The translations under genes were made by a program, and so were the position numbers. Of a stretch of DNA of 11,907 nucleotides, positions 1 through 7,291 are shown piece after piece. The notes below the pieces were generated by a model. It was not told where the DNA came from. It searched no databases and was given only the letters and a program-made list of their open reading frames with translations. Origin of the DNA: an uncultured Bacteroidales bacterium (GTDB taxonomy: Bacteria; Bacteroidota; Bacteroidia; Bacteroidales; Paludibacteraceae); the NCBI GenBank assembly GCA_903912795.1, contig CAIWIS010000635.1, positions 1-11,907 on the forward strand. Direction: 5' to 3'. Within the stretch, counting starts at the first letter, position 1. Every line of letters starts with the position of its first letter.

Positions 1-476
1 CCTGTGCCGACGATTTAGGTACACAAGATAGCCTTATGGTTGATTTAGATTTATATAAAGAATTAATTTGGCCTTATCACAAACGTTTATTTGAATTCAT
101 TAAAAAGAAAGCAAAATCGAAAATTTATATCTTCTTTCATAACGATGGTGCTGTTATGGAAACGTTTCCTTTGCTAATAGAGGCTGGCGTTGATATAATG
201 AATCCGTTCCAGGTAAATTGTAAAGGTATGGACACCAAAAAATTTAAAAAAGAATTTGGTAACGACCTTACAATATGGGGTGGAAGTTGCGATAATCAAT
301 CAATTATGCCTTTTGGTACTCCTCAACAAGTGCGCGATGAAACAAAAAGAAGAATAGAAGATTTAGCTCCAAATGGCGGTTTCATATTTGCTCCAATCCA
401 TGTTATACAAAATGGTGTACCACCTCAAAATATCATGGCTTGGTGGGAAACACTACAACAATACGGGAAATATTAA
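1..476 (+). CDS. URO-D-like (MtaA/CmuA-type) methyltransferase-family protein, 3' part only
   Basis: The frame is open from base 3 and ends at TAA 474-476; the 5' part lies outside the window, leaving 157 codons of a protein normally about 330-400 residues. It begins with a DDLGTQ stretch at 9-26, typical of uroporphyrinogen-decarboxylase-like proteins. Then come the FFHNDG strand/loop (His codon 138-140), an EAGVDIMNPFQ segment, IWGGSCDNQ (Cys codon 288-290), PFGTPQQVRDE and a C-terminal VPPQNI. In known relatives such as MtaA and CmuA, His and Cys at these places bind zinc and methyl transfer to or from a cobamide or thiol occurs. Here the usual HxC is HND, as in many uncharacterised members. 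This is more likely a methyltransferase-type paralogue than the haem enzyme HemE, because it is beside sugar genes and has the GTPQQVRDE-type ending. The substrate is unknown. The permease gene starts 32 bp downstream, so the two are probably cotranscribed. Confidence 0.85.
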   Translation, partial: CADDLGTQDSLMVDLDLYKELIWPYHKRLFEFIKKKAKSKIYIFFHNDGAVMETFPLLIEAGVDIMNPFQVNCKGMDTKKFKKEFGNDLTIWGGSCDNQSIMPFGTPQQVRDETKRRIEDLAPNGGFIFAPIHVIQNGVPPQNIMAWWETLQQYGKY

Positions 477-508
477 ATTTAAAGTATGAAAATTGTAACT
501 TAACAAAA

Positions 509-1780
509 ATGAAAATATTAGGGAATGATAATTATAGGTGGAAGATTGCACTACTACTTTGCTTTGCTAGCACATTAAATTATGTGGACAGGAATGCGCT
601 TGCCATTCTGGCACCTATCATTCAAAAGGATTTGAAATGGACGGATCTGGATTATGCTAATATTACGGCACTTTTTGTGTTTAGTTACACGATTATGTAT
701 GCACTTAGCGGCCGTATTATTGATAGGATTGGAACTCGTAAAGGACTAGCCTATTCGGTAGGAGCATGGTCTTTTGTTACTATTGCTACCGCTTTCGCCA
801 ATACTTTAGGTCAATTTTCGATTGCTCGTTTTTTCTTAGGAATTACTGAATCGGGGAACTTTCCGGGAGGTGTAAAGTCCACTTCAGAATGGTTTCCAAT
901 GAAAGAGAGAGCTTTGGCAATAGGCATATTTAGCGCCGGTTCATCTATTGGAGCTGCATTAGCTGTGCCTATAGTAACATTTATTGCAATTGGCTGGGGT
1001 TGGCGAATGGCATTCATAGTTATAGGCATACTCGGGTTCTTATGGCTAGCTTTATGGTTAAAATATTATTATTTGCCCGATAAACATCCAAAAGTAACTG
1101 AAAGAGAAAGAAAACTTATCATTGAAGAAGAGATTCCTTCTGATGTTGATCAAGCGGTTGCAACTACAGTCAGCATAAAAAAACTATTAATGAAAAAGGA
1201 AAGCTGGGGTTGTTTTTCGGCCAGAATTTTTATTGATCCAGTAGTGTATTTTCTTATGTTTTGGATACCTAAATATTTGCATGATGTTCAGGGATTTACA
1301 TTATCTGAAATTGGAATGACAGCCTGGTTGCCTTATGTAGCAATGGGTGTTGGAACTATAATGGGTGGTTGGCTCCCAAAGTTCCTGATTGAAAGGAAAA
1401 AATGGAGTTTGAATAAATCCAGAAAAACGATTATGCTCCTTGCTTCACTTGCAGTTCCAATATTTTGCTTCTCATTATCCTTAAAAATTAGTCCGGTTAT
1501 GGCTATTCTCCTCATTTCTGGAATTATGTTGTCGCATGGACTTTGGTCTAATATAACCATTCCTACAGAAATATACCCGAAAAGAGTTTTGGCTACGATA
1601 ACAGGTATCGGAGGAACATTGGGAGGACTAATGAGTGTTATTTCACAAAAGTTAATAGGTCTCTCCGTTGGAAACCATTCATACATGCCCATATTTATAT
1701 ATGTTGGTTGTGCGTATATTGTTTCATTCCTGCTGGTTCATTTTTTGATTGGAAAATTGGGAATTATTAGATCGATTTAA
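509..1780 (+). CDS. MFS permease, anion:cation symporter (hexuronate-type) family
   Basis: This 423-residue inner-membrane transporter has about 12 hydrophobic segments, the normal MFS size. The first helix carries NYVDR (residues 24-28), a hallmark of the ACS family that includes ExuT and GudP. MFS motif A follows as GRIIDRIGTRKG at 68-79, then FFLGITESGNFPGG and a WFPMKERALA loop, also ACS-typical. The charged central loop separates the two six-helix halves. Family members take up hexuronates, aldarates and similar sugar acids with protons; the beta-glucuronidase and GH105 downstream make a uronic acid the likeliest cargo, which is inference. An in-frame ATG at 440 would add 23 hydrophilic residues and overlap the preceding gene by 37 bp; I chose ATG 509 because it puts the first helix close to the N-terminus, as in the family. 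A 143-bp gap containing a hairpin separates it from the GH95 gene. Confidence 0.88.
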   Translation: MKILGNDNYRWKIALLLCFASTLNYVDRNALAILAPIIQKDLKWTDLDYANITALFVFSYTIMYALSGRIIDRIGTRKGLAYSVGAWSFVTIATAFANTLGQFSIARFFLGITESGNFPGGVKSTSEWFPMKERALAIGIFSAGSSIGAALAVPIVTFIAIGWGWRMAFIVIGILGFLWLALWLKYYYLPDKHPKVTERERKLIIEEEIPSDVDQAVATTVSIKKLLMKKESWGCFSARIFIDPVVYFLMFWIPKYLHDVQGFTLSEIGMTAWLPYVAMGVGTIMGGWLPKFLIERKKWSLNKSRKTIMLLASLAVPIFCFSLSLKISPVMAILLISGIMLSHGLWSNITIPTEIYPKRVLATITGIGGTLGGLMSVISQKLIGLSVGNHSYMPIFIYVGCAYIVSFLLVHFLIGKLGIIRSI

Positions 1781-1804
1781 AAAAATAATCAATATTGCCA
1801 ATTC

Positions 1805-1876
1805 ATATTGTGTGTCTGAAATGCATTACCTTCGAATAGCTCTAGCTGGAAAGCATTTCAGAAACTTACACAATAT
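1805..1876 (+). other. Large imperfect hairpin between the MFS and GH95 genes
   Basis: Two 9-bp perfect arms are nested here. ATATTGTGT (1805-1813) pairs with ACACAATAT (1868-1876), and CTGAAATGC (1816-1824) pairs with GCATTTCAG (1853-1861), with a small asymmetric internal loop between them. The 28-nt apical loop contains AGCTCTAGCT. No T-run follows on the + strand, so it is not a classical terminator. It could be a transcript-processing or stabilising structure, or part of the GH95 leader. Nothing else is recognised in 1781-1923. Confidence 0.5.
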
Positions 1877-1923
1877 CTAAAAAATTATAATTAACAATAT
1901 AATCAATTAAAAACGATACAAAT

Positions 1924-4299
1924 ATGAGAAATTTTATTGTTCTATGTGCTGTTTTATTTTATTCGAATATGCAAGCAGAAATTAAATACAAAAACCCTGT
2001 TTACCAAATATGGGATTCTCTTCCAGCGCCTAATTCGGCAATGGATTCGGTAAGAATAAAGGGAAGAAACGCTAGTGATAAGTTTTGGGAATCGGAATCG
2101 TATCCAATTGGAAATGGATATATGGGTGCTAATATTTTTGGAAGAACCGACACCGAACGCATTCAAATAACAGAGAAAACATTATGTAATGATGGATCAT
2201 ACCATGTAGGGGGTTTGACAAATTTTGCTGAAATACTTTTAGATTTTAATCAGCAAAATCCTCAGAATTATAGCCGAACACTCAGTTTAAACGATGCTAT
2301 TTTAAACGTAAAGTACGAAGCAGATGGAGTAAAATACTACCGCGAGTATTTTATGAGCTATCCGGATAATGTAATGGTGGTGAGGATTTCGGCAAATAAA
2401 AAAAATAAAATTTCATTTACAATTCGTCCCCAGATACCCTATAAAAGAGCTGCTACCAATGTTAATGCAAGAACAGGAATTGTTTACGCTCAGAATGACT
2501 TAATTACACTATCGGGGACTATAAATAAATTCAGCGAAAATTATGAGGCACAAATTAAAGTAATAAACGATGGTGGTACGTTAACTTCCAACAATAAAAA
2601 CGATAATGCTGAAATAAAAGTTTCGAATGCAAACGCTGTAACTTTGATACTTGCAACTGGCACAAATTACGTATTAAGTGAAAAACTTTTTTTGGAAGAA
2701 AATAGTAATTTAAAACTAAACCCACAGGACTTTCCACATCAAAAAGTGTCCAACCTCATCGGAAGCGCTAGCAGTAAGGGTTTTGATGTTCTTAAGAAAA
2801 ATCATGTAGAAGATTATCAAAGTCTTTTCTCAAGGGTGAAGCTAAATTTTAATTCGCAAGTTCCAAAAATTACGACTAGATCGTTGTTGAACAATTACAA
2901 AGCGGGGAATGCCAATGCTTATCTCGAGGAATTGATATATCATTATGGTCGATATTTGTTAATATCCAGTTCCAGAATAGGGACACAACCCTGTGGTTTG
3001 CAGGGTGTATGGACACAATATGAGCTAACTCCATGGTCGGGTGGTTACTGGCACAATATTAATATTCAAATGAACTACTGGGGTGCGTTCAATTCAAATC
3101 TGGCAGAAACATTTACAGCTTATATCGATTATTACAATGCATATCTTCCGAAAGCAAAAAAAATAGCAACAAGTTACCTTAAAAACACGAATCCCGAATT
3201 AAAAGACACGCTGGACAATGGCTGGATAATAGGTACCGGGGCAAACCCATTTACTATAGGTGCTCCCGGAGGGCATTCAGGCCCGGGTACAGGGGGGTTT
3301 ACCACCAAGTTGTTTTGGGATTATTACGACTTTACAAGAGATACTGTCTTTTTAAGGAAAACCGGTTATCCATGTTTGCTTGGTATGAGTAAGTTTTTAT
3401 CCAAGACATTGGTGCCCGATAGTTCCGGATTTCTACTTGTAAAGCCTTCGGCATCACCCGAGCAAAGAAACAATGGCAAGTATTATATCACAACAGGTAC
3501 AACTTTCGACCAAAGCTTTGTCTGGGAAAATCATACCGACTTATTAAAAGCTGCAAAAGTTATTGGAGCTAAAGACAGTTTTTTGAGTATCGTAAAAGAT
3601 CAGGTTGAAAAATTAGATCCTATAATTATTGGTCAATCCGGTCAGGTAAAAGAATATAGAGAAGAAAAAAAATACAGCGATATTGGAGAACCATTTCACA
3701 GACATGTTTCACACCTTTGTGGTCTTTATCCGGGAACATTAATCAATTCGACAACACCTGATTGGATGGCAGGTGTAGTTAATACTCTCGACTTTAGGGG
3801 TAACAAAACCACAGGTTGGGCTTTGGCACACCGTATGAATTTGCGCGCACGCACAAAAGATGCAGAAAAAACTTACGAAGTATATTCTACATTTATCAAA
3901 ACGCGCGTTTTTCCAAACTTATGGTGTTTCCATCCTCCATTTCAGATAGATGGTAACTTAGGGTGTATGGCTGGTGTAGCCGAGATGCTTATTCAAAGCC
4001 ACGAGGGGTACATCGAAATATTGCCAGCACTTCCAATAGAATGGAAAAATGGTGAGTTTAAAGGTTTAGTTGCCAGAGGTAATTTTGAAGTGTCCACAAA
4101 TTGGAATAACCAAAAAGCTGCTACTATTGAAGTAATTTCTAAAATGGGAGGTGAATGCAGCATTAAATATCCCGATATTGATAAATGCCAGCTAAAAAAT
4201 GCCAAAGGGAAAATGCTGAATTATACAACCAAGGGAAAAGGCATTATAAGTTTTGAAACAAATAAAGATGACAAATATTTTATTGAATTGAAAGACTAA
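1924..4299 (+). CDS. Secreted GH95 alpha-L-fucosidase / alpha-L-galactosidase
   Basis: This 791-residue protein is full length for family GH95, inverting enzymes that release terminal alpha-linked L-fucose or L-galactose. A hydrophobic leader ends near MQA|E (residue 18), so it is exported. The N-terminal beta domain opens with WESESYPIGNGYMGANIFG (55-73), followed by QITEKTL. In the (alpha/alpha)6 barrel, N378 and N380 (HNINIQMNYW) match N421 and N423 of Bifidobacterium bifidum AfcA. E513 (SASPE) matches the general acid E566, and D676 (QIDGNLG) matches D766, so the catalytic set is intact. FHRHVSHLCGLYPG (591-604) is also conserved. The residue at the AfcA His419 position is W376; as I recall, His marks fucosidases and Thr an L-galactosidase, so specificity is open. 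The GH2 gene follows after 102 bp and probably acts on the same glycan. Confidence 0.92.
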   Translation: MRNFIVLCAVLFYSNMQAEIKYKNPVYQIWDSLPAPNSAMDSVRIKGRNASDKFWESESYPIGNGYMGANIFGRTDTERIQITEKTLCNDGSYHVGGLTNFAEILLDFNQQNPQNYSRTLSLNDAILNVKYEADGVKYYREYFMSYPDNVMVVRISANKKNKISFTIRPQIPYKRAATNVNARTGIVYAQNDLITLSGTINKFSENYEAQIKVINDGGTLTSNNKNDNAEIKVSNANAVTLILATGTNYVLSEKLFLEENSNLKLNPQDFPHQKVSNLIGSASSKGFDVLKKNHVEDYQSLFSRVKLNFNSQVPKITTRSLLNNYKAGNANAYLEELIYHYGRYLLISSSRIGTQPCGLQGVWTQYELTPWSGGYWHNINIQMNYWGAFNSNLAETFTAYIDYYNAYLPKAKKIATSYLKNTNPELKDTLDNGWIIGTGANPFTIGAPGGHSGPGTGGFTTKLFWDYYDFTRDTVFLRKTGYPCLLGMSKFLSKTLVPDSSGFLLVKPSASPEQRNNGKYYITTGTTFDQSFVWENHTDLLKAAKVIGAKDSFLSIVKDQVEKLDPIIIGQSGQVKEYREEKKYSDIGEPFHRHVSHLCGLYPGTLINSTTPDWMAGVVNTLDFRGNKTTGWALAHRMNLRARTKDAEKTYEVYSTFIKTRVFPNLWCFHPPFQIDGNLGCMAGVAEMLIQSHEGYIEILPALPIEWKNGEFKGLVARGNFEVSTNWNNQKAATIEVISKMGGECSIKYPDIDKCQLKNAKGKMLNYTTKGKGIISFETNKDDKYFIELKD

Positions 4300-4311
4300 A
4301 AGAAATACCAA

Positions 4312-4361
4312 ATGATTTATTAAGCCTCATTAAATCATATGTTTGCCAGTATTAACGCTTC
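4312..4361 (+). promoter_or_regulatory. Weak candidate leader/regulatory stretch before the GH2 gene
   Basis: An 8-bp AT-rich inverted repeat (ATGATTTA 4312-4319, TAAATCAT 4331-4338) is followed by TTTGCCAGTATTAACGC. The latter resembles the TTTGCAGTATTCAAC part of the shared element at 10388-10435, but only with one insertion and one deletion. The resemblance is weak and could be chance in AT-rich DNA. Confidence 0.2.
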
Positions 4362-4401
4362 ATTTTCAAATAGAACAGTATAACAATTTGTAAAAATTCC
4401 G

Positions 4402-6213
4402 ATGAAAAAATTAATTCACAAAACAATTCTTTTTCTGGTACTTACCAGTGCCACTTTCACTTCGGCTCAAACCACTCCACAAATCATTAATGTAGAAGGC
4501 CGAACCATCACCTCATTGGATGGACTATGGAAAACCATTGTGGATCCGTTCGAAAACGGGTATTACGATTACAGACGTATGCCATTAAAAAATGGATATG
4601 GGGCTGACAAAGACATTGTTGACAAAAGCGTTTTGCAAGAATATAACTTTGCTACCGAAAAAACATTATTCGTGCCCGGCGATTGGAACACGCAACGCCC
4701 CGAACTCTATTATTACGAGGGAACTGTTTGGTACAGAAATAGATTTCAGTATGAAGTGAAAACCGACAAACGTGTCTTTCTGCATTTTGCTGCGGTAAAT
4801 TACGAAGCCATAGTATTTGTAAATGGAAAGGAAATTGGACAGCACATTGGCGGTTTTACACCATTCAATTTCGAGGTGACTGGCCTTTTGAAGAATGGAG
4901 AAAATTCGCTGGTTGTAAAAGTGGACAATAAAAGAAAACCGGATGCAGTGCCAACCATCAATTCTGATTGGTGGAATTATGGTGGCATTACGCGTCAGGT
5001 AAGGTTAGTGGAAACGCAGAAAACCTTTGTGCGTGATTATTACGTACAACTTAAAAAAGGCGACAAAAACACCATTAGCGGTTGGATTCAATTGGATGGA
5101 AGCGAACTCAACAAAACGGTGAAGGTAGAAATTCCAGAGTTGAAAATAACGCAACAATTGACGCCAGACGCCAAAGGCTATGCTGCTTTTGAAGTGAAAG
5201 CAAAACCAACTTATTGGACACCCGAAAATCCAAAATTGTACACCGTAAAAATTACAGTGGCCGATGAAGTTATGGCCGATGAAATAGGTTTCCGTACCAT
5301 CGAAACTAAAGGAACGCAGATTTTGTTGAACGGAAAACAAGTTTTCTTGCGTGGTGTTTGTATTCACGAGGAAGCTGCTTTCCGCAATGGCAGGGCTTAC
5401 TCCAAAGAAGAAGACATTACATTGCTGCAATGGGCAAAAGACATGGGCTGCAACTTTGTGAGACTGGCACATTATCCTCACAACGAGCAAATGGTGCGTC
5501 AGGCTGAACGAATGGGACTTCTGGTATGGTCGGAAATTCCGGTGTACTGGACCATTCAATGGAGCAATCCAGAAACGTACAAAAATGCCGAAGCGCAATT
5601 GACTGATAATATTACCCGTGATAAAAACCGTGCAAACATTATCATTTGGTCAATAGCCAACGAAACGCCACAGAGTGCGCCACGTTTGGAGTTCCTCACC
5701 AAATTGGCCAACAAAGTCCGTGCGCTTGACCCTGTCAGATTGGTGGGTGCAGCCATGGAAAAGGAAGCCTTGAAGCCTGGATTAATGACCGTGAATGATG
5801 AACTGAGCAAAGTAATGGATGTGCTTAGTTTCAACGAATACGTGGGTTGGTATGACGGATTACCCGAAAAATGCGACCGCGTGAACTGGACTTTTGCAGA
5901 GCAAAAACCAATTATTATCAGCGAGTTCGGTGGCTGTGCATTGTATGGATTGAAAGGAGGTAAAACCGACCGTTTCTCGGAAGATTATCAAGAAGATCTT
6001 TACATTCGCAGCGTAAACATGCTAAAACGTATCCCGGGATTGGCTGGAACAACGCCTTGGATATTGAAAGATTTCCGCTCACCTCGTCGCCAATTGCGCG
6101 ACTTGCAGGATGATTTCAACCGTAAAGGATTGGTGTCGGATAAAGGAGAGAAAAAGCGTGCTTTCTTTGTAATGAAGAAATGGTACGATGAGTTGAAAGA
6201 GCAATATAAGTAA
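4402..6213 (+). CDS. Secreted GH2 beta-glucuronidase (possibly beta-galacturonidase)
   Basis: This 603-residue retaining glycosidase has a signal peptide cut near TSA|Q (residue 22), so it is probably periplasmic. Domain order is that of compact GH2 glucuronidases: a sugar-binding jelly roll (about 35-205, with WYRNRFQ and the NGKEIGQHIGGFTPF loop), an Ig-like domain (about 206-305) and a TIM barrel (about 306-600). E421 in WSIANE is the acid/base and E508 in ISEFGG the nucleophile. N573-R574-K575 in FNRKGL forms the N-x-K motif that, in E. coli GUS, contacts the substrate carboxylate. This is the main reason to call a uronidase rather than a beta-galactosidase; galacturonide activity is possible because some gut GUS enzymes cleave both. 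It lies 102 bp after the GH95 gene on the same strand. Its codons look somewhat richer in G+C than those of the GH95 gene. Confidence 0.87.
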   Translation: MKKLIHKTILFLVLTSATFTSAQTTPQIINVEGRTITSLDGLWKTIVDPFENGYYDYRRMPLKNGYGADKDIVDKSVLQEYNFATEKTLFVPGDWNTQRPELYYYEGTVWYRNRFQYEVKTDKRVFLHFAAVNYEAIVFVNGKEIGQHIGGFTPFNFEVTGLLKNGENSLVVKVDNKRKPDAVPTINSDWWNYGGITRQVRLVETQKTFVRDYYVQLKKGDKNTISGWIQLDGSELNKTVKVEIPELKITQQLTPDAKGYAAFEVKAKPTYWTPENPKLYTVKITVADEVMADEIGFRTIETKGTQILLNGKQVFLRGVCIHEEAAFRNGRAYSKEEDITLLQWAKDMGCNFVRLAHYPHNEQMVRQAERMGLLVWSEIPVYWTIQWSNPETYKNAEAQLTDNITRDKNRANIIIWSIANETPQSAPRLEFLTKLANKVRALDPVRLVGAAMEKEALKPGLMTVNDELSKVMDVLSFNEYVGWYDGLPEKCDRVNWTFAEQKPIIISEFGGCALYGLKGGKTDRFSEDYQEDLYIRSVNMLKRIPGLAGTTPWILKDFRSPRRQLRDLQDDFNRKGLVSDKGEKKRAFFVMKKWYDELKEQYK

Positions 6214-6271
6214 GAAATCGTGTAATTCGTTGTTGCGAGATTAATTAATGATTAGTATCCCAGTCCTGAAA

Positions 6272-6324
6272 AATAACGCCGCACCTTTGCACTTAATGCT
6301 TATATGCAAAGGTGCGGAGTTATT
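6272..6324. repeat. 19-bp inverted repeat with ACCTTTGCA in both arms
   Basis: CCGCACCTTTGCA (6279-6291) and TGCAAAGGTGCGG (6305-6317) are perfect 13-bp complements around a 13-nt loop. Beyond one G/A mismatch (6278 and 6318) the stem continues for six more pairs, AATAAC (6272-6277) with GTTATT (6319-6324). It lies 58 bp after the GH2 stop and 290 bp before the Crp-type gene. There is no T-run of four or more after either arm, so it is not a textbook terminator, although transcript-end formation or protection is plausible. ACCTTTGCA also resembles the Bacteroidota -7 motif region. Confidence 0.7.
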
Positions 6325-6613
6325 GACTGAAGTATTTAATAACTTAACTTTCGCAAGTAGCTTATTAGTAATATAATTATCTGAAATACAAGCATATGAT
6401 AAACGTATTTTGTGCTTTTCGGGTCTACTTAGTCTTTTTTGTGTTACAGTAAAAAAGCTATTTCACAAAGTTTTACTCAAAGTTGCACAAAAATATTCTT
6501 CAAAACAATAAATAATTTATGCAGTTGTATTTCTGTTATATAACATAAATTCAAAATTATAATCAATTATAAATCAATTCGTTTAATAACCCACGAAAGT
6601 TGAGTTAATAAAA
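6325..6613. other. AT-rich intergenic stretch upstream of the Crp-type gene
   Basis: I see no gene here. A CTTTTTT (6434-6440) and AAAAAAG (6451-6457) pair could form a very weak A/T hairpin. The rest is low-complexity AT-rich DNA that presumably carries the promoter of the regulator gene, but I cannot place a -7 box with confidence. Confidence 0.4.
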
Positions 6614-7210
6614 ATGCCATTGCAAAAAATGGACAAGATTCAAAAACTAAAGAATAGAATTGACACTGTTGTGTCACTAACCGATGAGGAATTATCAATG
6701 TTTAGTAAGGCTTTCGTATTGAAAAAAATTAGCAAGAACGATTTTTTTCTCAAAGAAGGTCAAATTGCTAATTTTATTGGTTTGCTGAATCAGGGAGTTC
6801 TGATTTATTTCAAATCCATGGATAATGGCGATGAAATAACAACCGACTTTGCTTTTGAAGGCGATTGGGTTACTGCTATCCAAAGTCGTTTGAGTAATTC
6901 TCCATCGTTGATTAATATCAAAGCAATTGAAAACTCAGAATTATTGGTTATTAAACAGCAAGACTTATCCGATATATACATTAAAATTCCAAAAATCGAA
7001 AGGCTTGGCAGAATTTTAATGGAACAGGCATATCTAAAAATGGTAGAACAAAATATTGATTTTCAGGTTTTTTCTGCTAAAGATCGTTATGAAAGGCTTT
7101 TAAAAAAACACCCACAAATATTCCAAAGGGTACAACTTTACCATATTGCCAATTATCTGGGTATAGATCCAAAATCATTAAGCCGGATTCGTAAACAAAT
7201 ATTTGACTAA
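6614..7210 (+). CDS. Crp/Fnr-family transcriptional regulator
   Basis: This 198-residue protein has the two-domain layout of Crp/Fnr regulators. The beta-roll cyclic-nucleotide-binding-like domain spans about 20-125 (FFLKEGQIANFIGLLNQGVLIYF-type start, then AFEGDWVTA and ENSELLVI). A dimerisation helix lies at about 126-150, and a winged helix-turn-helix at about 154-195 ends in IANYLGIDPKSLSRIRK. The domain lacks the Arg-Ser/Thr-Ala phosphate-binding cassette of E. coli CRP, with SLINIKA in that place, and no Fnr-type cysteine cluster is visible. It therefore probably does not bind cAMP or an iron-sulfur cluster, and its ligand is unknown. ATG 6614 was used; ATG 6629 (MDKIQK) is equally possible and no ribosome-binding site decides between them. 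An operator-like palindrome begins 15 bp after its stop, so it probably controls the next genes. Confidence 0.88.
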   Translation: MPLQKMDKIQKLKNRIDTVVSLTDEELSMFSKAFVLKKISKNDFFLKEGQIANFIGLLNQGVLIYFKSMDNGDEITTDFAFEGDWVTAIQSRLSNSPSLINIKAIENSELLVIKQQDLSDIYIKIPKIERLGRILMEQAYLKMVEQNIDFQVFSAKDRYERLLKKHPQIFQRVQLYHIANYLGIDPKSLSRIRKQIFD

Positions 7211-7225
7211 TATTTATTTGGTAAC

Positions 7226-7251
7226 AAATGTGGAGCAAATGAACCACATTT
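7226..7251. promoter_or_regulatory. Operator-like inverted repeat before the barrel-protein gene
   Basis: AAATGTGG (7226-7233) and CCACATTT (7244-7251) are perfect 8-bp complements with a 10-nt spacer. The TGTGG...CCACA half-sites recall Crp-family operators (TGTGA...TCACA), though the spacer is 10 rather than 6. The centre lies roughly 30 bp before the predicted transcription start, over the -33 region, a position that would suit repression. No T-run follows, so it is a poor terminator for the upstream gene. Confidence 0.45.
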
Positions 7252-7257
7252 CGTACC

Positions 7258-7265
7258 GACCTTTG
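7258..7265 (+). promoter_or_regulatory. Predicted -7 promoter box
   Basis: GACCTTTG matches the Bacteroidota -7 consensus TAnnTTTG at all fixed positions except the first T, and the surrounding ACCTTTGCA is typical of such promoters. It predicts a transcript start near 7271 and a leader of about 20 nt before ATG 7292. No clear -33 TTG was found; the palindrome occupies that place. Confidence 0.5.
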
Positions 7266-7291
7266 CATCATAATTTAAAAAACATTATGAT

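Noticed and set aside
1..476. Haem-pathway uroporphyrinogen decarboxylase (HemE)
   Set aside because: The GTPQQVRDE and VPPQNI ending, the HND/GGSC sites and the sugar-gene context fit the methyltransferase-type paralogues better, although the N-terminal half is missing and cannot be checked.
440..508. Upstream ATG start for the MFS permease
   Set aside because: It would overlap the URO-D-like gene by 37 bp and add 23 polar residues ahead of the first helix; ATG 509 gives the family-typical N-terminus.
5005..5598. Long antisense open frame (197 codons) inside the GH2 gene
   Set aside because: The GH2 frame has intact catalytic motifs throughout; the antisense product has no recognisable features and no start context.
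6434..6457. CTTTTTT/AAAAAAG pair as a terminator
   Set aside because: The stem is only A/T pairs plus one G/C, far from the end of any gene, and is expected by chance in AT-rich DNA.
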